Origin: Halapricum hydrolyticum
Lineage (GTDB): Archaea; Halobacteriota; Halobacteria; Halobacteriales; Haloarculaceae
Direction: 5' to 3'
Assembly: GCA_025517565.1 (NCBI GenBank)
Contig: JAOPKD010000025.1
Location: forward strand, 1-38,545
DNA length: 38,545 bases
Positions within the stretch are counted from its first letter, which is position 1. Each line of letters begins with the position of its first letter. Below, piece by piece: positions 30,496 through 38,301 of this stretch. The notes below the pieces were generated by a model. The model searched no databases and was not told the origin of the DNA. It saw only the letters and a list, made by a program, of their open reading frames with translations. The position numbers and the translations under genes are program-made.

Positions 30496-33015
30496 CTATC
30501 GCGGATCGTACTCGCTGCCGACGACCTCGCGGATCCGCTCTGCGGTTATCTCCCCGACACCCTCGACCGCCTGCAGCTCGTCGGCGTCGGCGGTCAGCGC
30601 CGCCTCGACGCTGCCGAAGTGTGCGAGCAGCGACTGGGCGGTCACGGGTCCGACGTCGGCGATCGAGGCGACGACGTACTCCTGCTGTTCCGGGAGCGTC
30701 TTCGCCTGCTTCTCGCCGTGGGCGCTGACGGCGCGGTCGGCCTGCTCCTGTTCGCGGGTTGCGAGCACCGCCAGCATCGCGGCCGTGTCGTCCTCGTCGT
30801 CGGTTCGAACGACGCTCGCACCGAAATCGACTGCGAGCGAGGCCAGTGCCCCCCGGATCGCGTTGGGGTGGACGTTGCGCTCGCCGTACAGCCCGTCGCC
30901 CTCGATGATCACGACTGGCCGGTCGTAGTAACGCGCGCTGTCTTTGACTTGCTCGAACAGCGATCGGTCCCCACCAGTCAGGGTGTCCAGGAAGTCGCTG
31001 ACGGTCTTGCGCTCGACGACGACCCGGTCGGAGACGACGTAGTCGCCGACCTCCAGCGTCTCCAGGCGAGTCTCGATCTCGTCGCGCTTCGAGAGGTCAC
31101 GGGCGATCGTCGAGTCCAGCTCGCGCTGGTCGACGACGATTTCGACTGTTTCGTCCTCCGTCTCGATGCCGGCCTCGGCGACGGTTCCGTCCGGGTCGTC
31201 CGCGGACCCTTCGTCGCCGTCCGCGTTCGCATCGCTCGTTCTGTCGTCCGCTTTCTCTGCTGCGAAGGCGTCGAGTCCCGTCTGACCGTCCGACGCCGTG
31301 TCGTCCCCTGTCGAGTCTCCCGAATCCGGCTCACTTCTCTTCACGTCGTCCGCATCCGATCCGCCGCTACCGCTGCCATCTGCCGGCGTGACTCCCTCGC
31401 TGGCAGCCGCGTTCGCGTCGCTCTCGTCGGCTGTCTCGAACTCCGCAACGCTAGCCTGCGAGAGTTCCGCCTCGATCTCCCCGGCCATCGATTTCAGCGA
31501 CTGCAGTTCCTGGTACATCCGCTTCTCGTCCTGGCGGGCCTTCCAGAAGTAGGCCTCGTCGCGAGTGTCCTCCGCGATGAGCACGACCACTCGCCCTTCG
31601 GTCTGGCGGCCGGTTCGACCCTTGCGCTGGATCGCCCGGATCGCCGTCGGGACGGGCTCGTAGAACAACACGAGATCCACTTCCGGCACGTCCAGCCCTT
31701 CCTCCGCCACGGAGGTCGAGACCAGCACCTCGAACTCGCCGGCGCGGAAGCGATCGAGCGTCTCCTGTTGCTCGTTCTGGGTCATCCCCTCCGAGCCCTC
31801 CGTATCGCTCTGACCGACGAACTTCTCGGTCGCGAAGTGCTCGTTCAGGAAGTCGGTCAGCGTCTCGGCCGTGTCGCGGGACTCGGTGAAGACGATGACG
31901 CGCTCGCCGTCCTCGATACCCAGCGTTTCGGCGAGCAACATCCGCGTCCGGCGAAACTTCGGGTGCAGGTCGTCGAAGTTCTCGGCCTTTCGCATCGCTT
32001 CGCGCACCCGGGGATCGCTCACGAGGCGCTGGCTGGCCTTCGAGGAACCCGAGGCACGGGCGGCGTTGCGCTGGCGTTCGAAGTACCGGCGCAGCGACTC
32101 GACGCTCTGCGTCTCGGCGTAGGTCACGGCGGTCCGCAGTTTCCGCACCTCCGCGAGCAGGCTCATCCCCTGATAGCCCTCGCTCTGGTCGTTGTTCATC
32201 AGCTCCTGGAGTTTGCCCTGGATCGTGTGGATCTCCCGCTCGGACATGTCAGGCTGGGTCTTGTTCGTGACGCCCAGTTCCTTCAGCTCCGTCAGTCGCT
32301 CCTGAATGACCTCGTGGAGCGCGTCGCGGATCTCGATGACCGTCTCGGGGAGTTCGATTCGCTTCCAGTCGACCTCGGTCCGATGGGTGTACTCGGCGAC
32401 GTCGCTGTCCTCGTCGGTCATCACTTCGACCTCGCGCAGTCCGAGGTTCTCACAGACCTCCAGGATCGCCTCCTCGTCGTCGCCGGGCGAGGCGCTCATG
32501 CCCGTCGCCAGGGGGTGTTCGGCCTGCTCGTGATAGCGCTCGGCGATGTATGTATAGGCGTAATCGCCCGTCGCGCGGTGGCACTCGTCGAAGGTGACGT
32601 GGGTCACGTCCGCCATCGTGATCCGGTTGCCGACCAGATCGTTCTCGACGACCTGTGGGGTCGCGACGACGACGCGGGCGTCCTCGAACAACTCGGCGCG
32701 GTCGTCGGGCCGAACCTCGCCGGTGAACACGACGATCTCCTCGTCGGGGATTGTGAGTGCCTCCCGGTAGAACTCGGCGTGCTGGGAGACCAGCGGCTTG
32801 GTCGGCGCGAGCAACAGCGCGGTGCCGCCGACCTCGTGGAGGCGCTGGGCGGTCACGAGCAGCGAGACGGTCGTCTTGCCCAGCCCGGTCGGCAGACAGA
32901 CCAGCGCGTGGTTGCTCGCAGCCGTCTCCGCGAGTTCGAGCTGGTAGCGTCGCTGCTGGAGGACGCCCTCCTCGATCAGGGGTCGGTCGATCGTCGCCGC
33001 CTCGGGTGCCGCCAT
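30496..33015 (-). CDS. hef: Hef-type helicase/nuclease (archaeal FANCM/XPF)
   Basis: An 839-residue protein acting on stalled forks and branched DNA. The N-terminal SF2 helicase has LPTGLGKTT (Walker A, 41-49), FDECHRATGDY (Walker B DECH, 143-146), TGMSASPG (motif III) and AIQRKGRTGRQTEGRVVVLI (motif VI, 461-480). An acidic, Asp/Ser-rich linker (about 525-620) leads to the XPF-type nuclease: VVDQRELDS (627-635), EVGDYVVSD, VVVERKTVSDF (ERK nuclease signature, 666-675) and IIEGDGLYGERNVHPNAI. A HhH2 domain of ~785-835 (VGPVTAQSLLAHFGSVEAALTADADELQAVEGVGEITAERI) ends it. A TATA-like element at 33042-33047 is 27-32 bases ahead of the ATG, as for leaderless transcripts. Confidence 0.95.
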   Translation of the reverse strand: MAAPEAATIDRPLIEEGVLQQRRYQLELAETAASNHALVCLPTGLGKTTVSLLVTAQRLHEVGGTALLLAPTKPLVSQHAEFYREALTIPDEEIVVFTGEVRPDDRAELFEDARVVVATPQVVENDLVGNRITMADVTHVTFDECHRATGDYAYTYIAERYHEQAEHPLATGMSASPGDDEEAILEVCENLGLREVEVMTDEDSDVAEYTHRTEVDWKRIELPETVIEIRDALHEVIQERLTELKELGVTNKTQPDMSEREIHTIQGKLQELMNNDQSEGYQGMSLLAEVRKLRTAVTYAETQSVESLRRYFERQRNAARASGSSKASQRLVSDPRVREAMRKAENFDDLHPKFRRTRMLLAETLGIEDGERVIVFTESRDTAETLTDFLNEHFATEKFVGQSDTEGSEGMTQNEQQETLDRFRAGEFEVLVSTSVAEEGLDVPEVDLVLFYEPVPTAIRAIQRKGRTGRQTEGRVVVLIAEDTRDEAYFWKARQDEKRMYQELQSLKSMAGEIEAELSQASVAEFETADESDANAAASEGVTPADGSGSGGSDADDVKRSEPDSGDSTGDDTASDGQTGLDAFAAEKADDRTSDANADGDEGSADDPDGTVAEAGIETEDETVEIVVDQRELDSTIARDLSKRDEIETRLETLEVGDYVVSDRVVVERKTVSDFLDTLTGGDRSLFEQVKDSARYYDRPVVIIEGDGLYGERNVHPNAIRGALASLAVDFGASVVRTDDEDDTAAMLAVLATREQEQADRAVSAHGEKQAKTLPEQQEYVVASIADVGPVTAQSLLAHFGSVEAALTADADELQAVEGVGEITAERIREVVGSEYDPR

Positions 33016-33082
33016 TCGATCCCCGCTTTGGCGTCCGCGAGGTTAAGCGTTCGGCGATCGGGGTGAAAGTGAAACTCCGTCG

Positions 33083-34282
33083 CTAGATGCGCCCGAGCGT
33101 TCGCAGTATCCCGGGCCACGACCCCTCTGCGGCGTGGGCCGTCCCTTGAGGCGTTCCGCCGCCAGCCTCGAATCCGGTCAGCGGCGCGTACGGGACCGAG
33201 ATCAGGTGCCCGGCGTCCTCGTAGTGCAGGTGTGCGAACCGGTGCTCGAAGCCGGCCCGTTCCAGTCGATCGACGGCGATCTCCGACAGCCGTCGGGCCG
33301 GCCATACGCGGTCGTCCCCGCCGGAGACCAGCAGGATCGGCCCGTCGGTCTTCTCGACGGGGATCGCCGCCTCCGCAACCGGTTCGTCTTCGAGACCACC
33401 CGCGACCGTCTCTCGGGGGATCGGCTTCCCCTCGAGGTGTGGCACGCCCGCTCCCTCCTCGACCCACCCGGGCTCGTCGCTCGGGGAGTCCCACGCGACA
33501 CCGCTGGCCGCGAGCGCGACCACGGCCCCGACCCATTCGAAACGCGAGCCCAGCAGCAACGCGAGCTCCCCGCCCCGCGAGCCGCCCATCACGCCGATCT
33601 GTCCGCCAGCGACGGCCGACCGCTGTCGAAACCAGGCGGCCGCGTCGTCGAAGTACGACAGCGGTACCCGTCTGTGTTCGGCCGGGACCGCCTGGTGATC
33701 GCCGACGTACCGGACCGCGAACACCGCGTACCCGTGGGTCGCGAGCAGTTGCGCGGCCCGGGTGGGCAACCGACCGCCGGAACCGTGCAACAGGAGCACG
33801 CCCGGATGGGGATTCTCGCCCGGCGGCTCGAACACCATCCCCGCGAGGTCGTCACGGTCGACTGTCCGGATCGTCACGGTCTCGTCGTAGAGCCGCCGGA
33901 CGATCGTCCGCTCGGCCCGCCGGCCGTCCGTCGCCGCGCGCAGTTCGATCTCGACTGTCGGCTCGGCGTCCAGTGTGGCACCCCGGGCGTCGGCGTCGGT
34001 GGCCATCGACCAGAGCCACCCCATCGGTTCGACGCCCTCGTACGTGCCGGAAACCGGTGCCTGCCCGGTCAGGTCGACAATCCCCGATCCGTCGGCGTCG
34101 AAGGTCGCCCGCGAGCGCCACTCGACCCCGTCGTGGTCGACGAGCGTCGCTTCGAACCGGACCCGTTCCCCCGGATCGGCTCCGGTGATCTGGACCGCGA
34201 TCGGCTCGTCGTTGGGGCTTGTCTCGGGAGCGTCGATCGTCAGCTGAGGTGCCGTCGATCCTGGCGGTGTCTCGTCTGTCAT
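33083..34282 (-). CDS. Alpha/beta hydrolase of the acyl-CoA thioesterase/BAAT type
   Basis: A 399-residue protein. The N-terminal ~130 residues resemble the BAAT/acyl-CoA thioesterase N-terminal beta domain (PQLTIDAPETSPNDEPIAVQITGADPGERVRF ... GTYEGVEPMGWLWSM). The C-terminal alpha/beta hydrolase has GVLLLHGSGGRLPTRAAQLLATHGYAVFAVRY, the nucleophile elbow GVMGGSRGGELAL, SGGDDRVWPA (Asp) and EDAGHLIS (His). The nucleophile is Ser, as in bacterial thioesterases, rather than the Cys of human BAAT. Its start overlaps the stop of the upstream NUDIX-like gene (ATGA), so the two form an operon. The acyl substrate is unknown. Confidence 0.85.
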   Translation of the reverse strand: MTDETPPGSTAPQLTIDAPETSPNDEPIAVQITGADPGERVRFEATLVDHDGVEWRSRATFDADGSGIVDLTGQAPVSGTYEGVEPMGWLWSMATDADARGATLDAEPTVEIELRAATDGRRAERTIVRRLYDETVTIRTVDRDDLAGMVFEPPGENPHPGVLLLHGSGGRLPTRAAQLLATHGYAVFAVRYVGDHQAVPAEHRRVPLSYFDDAAAWFRQRSAVAGGQIGVMGGSRGGELALLLGSRFEWVGAVVALAASGVAWDSPSDEPGWVEEGAGVPHLEGKPIPRETVAGGLEDEPVAEAAIPVEKTDGPILLVSGGDDRVWPARRLSEIAVDRLERAGFEHRFAHLHYEDAGHLISVPYAPLTGFEAGGGTPQGTAHAAEGSWPGILRTLGRI

Positions 34283-34818
34283 TGCTCCGTGAGGAACGAC
34301 CGAACGTCAGCGAGGGCGTCTCCTCGTGTCGAGGGGTCGTCGGACATCTCGACCGGGAGACGCTCGTACCAGCCGGCCTCGAAGGGCGTATCATCGGGCG
34401 CAGCTGGGTCGCAGCCGGTCGGTGACGCCCTGAAGACGACGTGCCAGGTCGCGTTGTGGGGAGTGTCACTCTCTTCGGTGGTGTGCTCGATCCGCCGGAC
34501 GCGAACCGGGTCGCCGATAGTGACTTCGAGGCCGGTCGCGTCCGCGACGGCACGCCTGCCAGCGGGGAGCCAGCCGTCGCCGGCGTCGATCGTGGCGTTC
34601 GGGAGCATCGCGATCGAGCGGTCCTGATCGACTAACAGCAAGGCAGCTCCTTCCTCGTCGGTGACGCCGACCACGACCCGTCCCTCGCCGTCGGCCTCGC
34701 AGTGATCGGTGCTCTCGTGGACGTACGTCCGCTCCTCGTAGCTGATGCCACGTCGGCCAGCGGCCGCTTCGGGATCGAACGCTTCGTCCCTGTCGATGTC
34801 GGTAGATGTATCTGTCAT
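34279..34818 (-). CDS. NUDIX-like protein with a degenerate NUDIX box
   Basis: A 179-residue protein from ATG 34818 (a longer frame begins at 34860). The core GEGRVVVGVTDEEGAALLLVDQDRSIAMLPNATIDAGDGWLPAGRRAVADATGLEVTIGDP has the fold-order of a NUDIX domain, but the box G-x5-E-x7-R-E-U-x-E-E-x-G-U is not kept: in GWLPAGRRAVADATGLEV the catalytic glutamates are replaced by Ala and Asp. It is probably not an active pyrophosphohydrolase, or it binds metal differently. It overlaps the hydrolase gene by 4 bases; the operon suggests linked, unknown chemistry. Confidence 0.7.
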   Translation of the reverse strand: MTDTSTDIDRDEAFDPEAAAGRRGISYEERTYVHESTDHCEADGEGRVVVGVTDEEGAALLLVDQDRSIAMLPNATIDAGDGWLPAGRRAVADATGLEVTIGDPVRVRRIEHTTEESDTPHNATWHVVFRASPTGCDPAAPDDTPFEAGWYERLPVEMSDDPSTRGDALADVRSFLTEQ

Positions 34819-35037
34819 TTCGGTGGTGTCGTCGCTGATTGTCGAACGGTGCGACCGCATCGAGCCGACCGAGAGATCGCTCTACTCTCGTATCAACGCA
34901 TAGTTGGGACTGCCGGAAAAGAATTATGATTTAGATTAACTTTACTTTTCACTTACAAATTCGGGCGCTGGGTATTTAGGCCTTTTGAAAAATAAATTGA
35001 CATTATTCGGCCGGCACGGGGTTCCGTCGAACCGACC

Positions 35038-35050
35038 CGGAAAGAATAAG
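35038..35050 (+). promoter_or_regulatory. Promoter of the trp leader-trpS transcript
   Basis: CGGAAA (BRE-like, 35038-35043) followed directly by GAATAAG (TATA-like, 35044-35050). With the usual archaeal spacing of about 26 bases to the start, transcription should begin near 35071-35075, so that the leader peptide ATG at 35075 lies at or next to the mRNA 5' end. Other AT-rich stretches upstream (34920-34965, 34980-35000) offer weaker candidates. Confidence 0.6.
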
Positions 35051-35074
35051 GTCGGCTTGGCGTATCTACCGCAT

Positions 35075-35161
35075 ATGGCGTCCACTTCCACCGATCGTTG
35101 GCGCTGGTGCTGGCAGGCTCCGGAAGTGGACAGTCTCGCGGCCGTCACCCGGCGGGCCTAA
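35075..35161 (+). CDS. Trp-rich leader peptide upstream of trpS
   Basis: A 28-codon ORF starting ATGGCGTCC and stopping at TAA 35159-35161. Residues 9-13 read WRWCW: Trp codons at 35099-35101, 35105-35107 and 35111-35113. Tryptophan is the rarest residue in these proteins, so three in five is far from chance. The ATG falls just where a leaderless mRNA would begin from the promoter at 35038-35050, and the ORF is followed by trpS, the gene that charges tRNA-Trp. In bacterial trpL leaders, clustered Trp codons make a ribosome stall when charged tRNA-Trp is scarce, changing downstream RNA folding. Here the same function is inferred. The peptide itself (opening MASTSTDR, ending TRRA) resembles no protein I know. 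Confidence 0.7.
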   Translation: MASTSTDRWRWCWQAPEVDSLAAVTRRA

Positions 35162-35180
35162 CCCGCCGGCGAGGCCGGCG
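35080..35180 (+). promoter_or_regulatory. Candidate attenuator: alternative hairpins in the trpS leader
   Basis: Five segments can be read. A, GTCCACTTCC (35080-35089), is the perfect complement of B, GGAAGTGGAC (35122-35131); the Trp codons lie in the loop between them. C, CCGGCGGG (35149-35156), pairs with D, CCCGCCGG (35162-35169), with the leader stop codon in the 5-base loop. D also pairs with E: CGCCGGC (35164-35170) with GCCGGCG (35174-35180), 7 bp, loop GAG. C:D and D:E exclude each other. A pyrimidine-rich run CTCCCTCCGCTTTCTC follows E. Ribosome position on the leader would decide which hairpin forms. Which state permits trpS expression cannot be told from sequence. Confidence 0.55.
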
Positions 35181-35246
35181 ATGCTCCCTCCGCTTTCTCG
35201 GCCGTGGCTTCGAGACGACGACGCACACACCAGATCGACACAATGA
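35181..35246 (+). CDS. Possible second leader mini-ORF, coupled to the trpS start
   Basis: ATG at 35181, directly after hairpin segment E, opens a 21-residue frame (beginning MLPPLSRPWLR, with one Trp codon) that ends in TGA at 35244-35246, overlapping the trpS ATG at 35243 (ATGA). Leader ORF, mini-ORF and trpS therefore form a chain in which ribosomes could terminate and reinitiate, useful because trpS has no Shine-Dalgarno sequence. A chance ORF is possible. Confidence 0.35.
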   Translation: MLPPLSRPWLRDDDAHTRSTQ

Positions 35247-36856
35247 CACGAGATTCAGACACCGACGACGACACTGCACCGACAGACGACCCCAGTTCCG
35301 ACACGAGACAAGTTCGAGCCGACGGCGGCGCGGCATCCGGGGCCGACGACGTCGCGCTGGACCCGTGGGGCTCGGCGACCGTCGACGACTACCGCAAGCT
35401 GTTTGCCCAGTTCGGCATCGAGGAGTTCGAGGAGGTTCTGCCGGAAGTACCGGACCCCCACTACCTGATGCGCCGCGGCGTCATCTTCGGCCACCGCGAC
35501 TACCGACCCGTGGCAGAGGCGATGCGCAACGACGAGCCGTTCGCCGCGCTCTCGGGGTTCATGCCGACCGGCGACCCCCACATCGGCCACAAGCTGGTCT
35601 TCGACGAGATTATCTGGCATCAGGAGCGGGGCGGTGACGCCTACGGCCTGATCGCCGACCTGGAGGCCCACGCCGCCCGCGAGCTGAGCTGGGACGAGAT
35701 CGACGAGCACGCGCGCAACTACGTCCTCTCGCTGCTTGCGCTCGGGTTCGATCCCGAGGCGGGCGAACTCTACCGACAGTCTTCGAACCGCGAAGTGCAG
35801 GATCTGGGCTTCGAGCTGGGCGCGAAAGCCAACTTCTCGGAACTCCAGGCCATCTACGACTTCGACGGCGAGACCGACGTGAGCCACATGCAGAGCGTCG
35901 TCACGCAGATGGCCGATATCCTCTACCCGCAACTCGAGGAGCCCAAACCTACTGTGATCCCGGTCGGTCCCGATCAGGACCCGCACATGCGGCTGGCCCG
36001 TGATCTGGCGGCGCGGATGCGCTACTTCAAGGTGACCGAGGCGTTCGCGAGCTTCGAGGTCGATCCCGACGAGCGGGCGATCATCGCAGAAGCCTACGAC
36101 GCTCTCAGCGAGCGCCACCCGGAAGAGACGATCCGGTGTGCGGACGCCGCCCGCTACCTCGAAAACGAGCGTGATCCCGACGCGACCGATCCGAACGCGA
36201 CCACCACTGATTCGGCCATCATGATGCTCAAAGAGGCCGGCAAGGAGCCGCTCCGGCCGCGGACGCGCTTCCTTGATCGCAACGCGACCGACGAGGCCTT
36301 CGACGCGCTGATCGAAGCGATCGACGGCGAAAAGCGCGTCTACGAGGCCCACGTCGACGCGTTCGACCTCTCCCGCGAGGACGCCGAGGAACTCGCCCGC
36401 CAGGTCGAGATCGACCACGGCGGCTACGGCTTTCTGGCACCGTCCTCGATCTATCACCGCTTCATGACCGGCCTTACCGGCGGCAAGATGTCTTCGTCAG
36501 TCCCCGCGAGTCACATCTCGTTGCTGGACGACCCCTCGGAGGGCTACGACAAGGTCAAAGCCGCCACGACGGGCGGGCGCGAGACTGCCGAAGAGCAGCG
36601 CGAACTCGGCGGAAAAGCCGACGAGTGTCCGGTCTACGAACTGTACGCCTACCTGCTGGCCGGCGACGACGACGAGTTCGCCACCGAGGTCTACGAGGAG
36701 TGCGTCAACGGCGAGCGCCTCTGTGGCGGCTGCAAGGAGCAGGCAGCCGAGTTGATGGAAGCGTTCCTCGAAGACCACCAGGAGAAACGCGCCGAGTGGG
36801 AGGAGAAACTGGACGAACTGGACATCGACTTCGATAGCGACCGAAAGCGACGCTGA
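35243..36856 (+). CDS. trpS: Tryptophanyl-tRNA synthetase
   Basis: A 537-residue class Ic synthetase that charges tRNA-Trp. The HIGH motif is in PTGDPHIGHK (His at residue 113) and the KMSKS motif in GGKMSSSVP (Lys415). Other archaeal-type blocks: PHYLMRRGVIFGHRDYRPV, ALSGFMPTGDPH, GPDQDPHMRLARDLA and FLAPSSIYHRFMTGL. An acidic, disordered N-terminal ~35 residues (TRDSDTDDDTAPTDD) is normal for haloarchaea. ATG 35243 is preferred; the frame is open back to GTG 35204, but that would add an Arg-rich segment unlike the family. No ribosome-binding site precedes it. It lies behind a Trp-codon leader ORF and competing hairpins. Confidence 0.95.
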   Translation: MTRDSDTDDDTAPTDDPSSDTRQVRADGGAASGADDVALDPWGSATVDDYRKLFAQFGIEEFEEVLPEVPDPHYLMRRGVIFGHRDYRPVAEAMRNDEPFAALSGFMPTGDPHIGHKLVFDEIIWHQERGGDAYGLIADLEAHAARELSWDEIDEHARNYVLSLLALGFDPEAGELYRQSSNREVQDLGFELGAKANFSELQAIYDFDGETDVSHMQSVVTQMADILYPQLEEPKPTVIPVGPDQDPHMRLARDLAARMRYFKVTEAFASFEVDPDERAIIAEAYDALSERHPEETIRCADAARYLENERDPDATDPNATTTDSAIMMLKEAGKEPLRPRTRFLDRNATDEAFDALIEAIDGEKRVYEAHVDAFDLSREDAEELARQVEIDHGGYGFLAPSSIYHRFMTGLTGGKMSSSVPASHISLLDDPSEGYDKVKAATTGGRETAEEQRELGGKADECPVYELYAYLLAGDDDEFATEVYEECVNGERLCGGCKEQAAELMEAFLEDHQEKRAEWEEKLDELDIDFDSDRKRR

Positions 36857-36880
36857 GTGTTCTGATCTCGGTAGCCGCGA

Positions 36881-37552
36881 TCAGTCGCTCGCTGACCCGG
36901 TTGCGAGTAATTCGACGATCCCCTCCAGGCTATCGACCTCGTAGTCCGGTGTGCTCGACAGCACGGTATCGGCCCGGTGTGAGCGCCTGACGAAGGCGGC
37001 GTCGATCCCCGCAGCGTGGGCTGCCTGGATGTCGGTCTCGCTGTCGCCCACGTACAGCGCGTCACGGGTGCCGAGGTCCGACAGCGCCTGCTCGATGTAG
37101 TAGGGCTCGGGCTTCTTTCGGCGGAGGCTCTCGACGGTCGGTGGTCGGCCGTAGACGGTCTCGAAGTGTCGATCGAGATCGAAGTACTCGAACGCGAACT
37201 CGACGGTCGCGTCCTGGTTCGAACTGACGACGCCAAGCGGGCGGTCGAGTGCGGACAGGTGCTCGATGTCGTCGTACGGTTCCTTGCGACCGGCACGCAT
37301 CTCGGCTTGCTGGAGGCGCGCGAGTTCGCGGTCGCGGGCCCGCCAGAACGTCTCGGGATCGAGATCGTAGCGCTCGCAGACCCGCTTCAGATCCGGGATC
37401 GTGACGCCGAGGCTCATCGCCTCGACGTCTTCTTCGGCGGGATCATCGACGCCGACGGCAGCGAACGCGTCCCGCGCACCTTCGTAGTGGGGCGGCATGC
37501 CCGTCAACTGTAAGAGCACGCCGTCGTTGTCGAAGATGACCGCGTCGTACAT
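36881..37552 (-). CDS. HAD-superfamily phosphatase (phosphoglycolate phosphatase-like)
   Basis: A 223-residue HAD hydrolase. Motif I DNDGVLLQL (DxD, Asp10 and Asp12 region), motif II VVSSNQD, Lys in RKKPEP and motif IV YVGDSETDIQAAHAAG are all present. A helical cap of ~90 residues lies between motifs I and II, as in the phosphoglycolate phosphatase group (cap type C1). The substrate is not predictable. ATG 37552 is preferred to an upstream GTG at 37561. It converges with trpS, 24 bases apart. Confidence 0.88.
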   Translation of the reverse strand: MYDAVIFDNDGVLLQLTGMPPHYEGARDAFAAVGVDDPAEEDVEAMSLGVTIPDLKRVCERYDLDPETFWRARDRELARLQQAEMRAGRKEPYDDIEHLSALDRPLGVVSSNQDATVEFAFEYFDLDRHFETVYGRPPTVESLRRKKPEPYYIEQALSDLGTRDALYVGDSETDIQAAHAAGIDAAFVRRSHRADTVLSSTPDYEVDSLEGIVELLATGSASD

Positions 37553-37665
37553 ACACGACACTGACGCAGGGGACCGACCTGACCGTTTCGGTCGGTACCC
37601 CGATACCGCCCGAGCCGAACGTGTCGGTCGCGGACGCCGGCTCTTCGTTCACGACGTGGGAGATG

Positions 37666-38301
37666 TCACCGTTCGTCGTCGGTATCGAGATACGTTCTGG
37701 CCTGTTCGTCCGAGACCTGCTCGAAAGTGCGATAGAACTGTCCGACGGCACCGAACTGCGACGGCGCTTCGACGCAGATCACGTTGTCGGCTTCGGTGCG
37801 GAGCCGATCGAGGGTCCCTGGCGGGGCGACCGGCACGGCCAGGATCGTCCGTGCTGCGCCCGCGTCGGCGATCTGTCTGAGACACGCCGTTGTCGTCGCA
37901 CCCGTTGCGACGCCGTCATCGACCACGAGCACCCGCTTCGCTCGCAGATCGAGTGGCGGACGATCACCGCGATAGCGCTCGACTTTCTCCCGCGCCTGCT
38001 GCTGTTCGCGTTCGAGTTGCTCGTTGACGTATCGATCTCTGACTCCGAGTTCCTTGATCAGCGAGTCGTTCAGCCACGCGGTCCCGTCGCTGGCGACGGC
38101 ACCGATCGCGAGCTCCGGATTGCCAGGCGCGCCGAGTTTCCGCGCCGCGACGATGTCGAGTGGAACGCCGAGCCGATCCGCGACGACGCGTCCGACTGGC
38201 AGCCCACCGCGCGGGATCGCGAGTACCACATCGGCTTCGACGTCGACGTCCTCGAGGGCGTCGGCGAGCTGGCGACCAGCATCAGTTCGATCTTCGAACA
38301 T
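37666..38301 (-). CDS. Phosphoribosyltransferase-fold protein
   Basis: A 211-residue type I phosphoribosyltransferase. The PRPP-binding motif is VLVVDDGVATGATT (about residues 127-140), and the opening VVLAIPRGGLPVGRVVADRLGVPLDIVAARKLGAPGNPELAIGAVA is typical of the group similar to mycobacterial Rv0571c, in which this fold stands alone. A hood insertion (SLIKELGVRDRYVNEQLEREQQQAREKVERYRG) is helical and coiled-coil-like. The base or substrate transferred is unknown. Confidence 0.88.
   Translation of the reverse strand: MFEDRTDAGRQLADALEDVDVEADVVLAIPRGGLPVGRVVADRLGVPLDIVAARKLGAPGNPELAIGAVASDGTAWLNDSLIKELGVRDRYVNEQLEREQQQAREKVERYRGDRPPLDLRAKRVLVVDDGVATGATTTACLRQIADAGAARTILAVPVAPPGTLDRLRTEADNVICVEAPSQFGAVGQFYRTFEQVSDEQARTYLDTDDER

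Noticed and set aside
30379..33066. Very long open frame on the plus strand opposite hef
   Set aside because: It is a GC-driven mirror of the hef coding frame. The translation has no recognised domain, while the minus strand carries full helicase and nuclease motifs.
35204..35242. GTG extension of trpS
   Set aside because: It adds an Arg-rich segment unlike the acidic N terminus of haloarchaeal TrpRS; the family starts at MTRDSD, and the ATGA overlap supports 35243.
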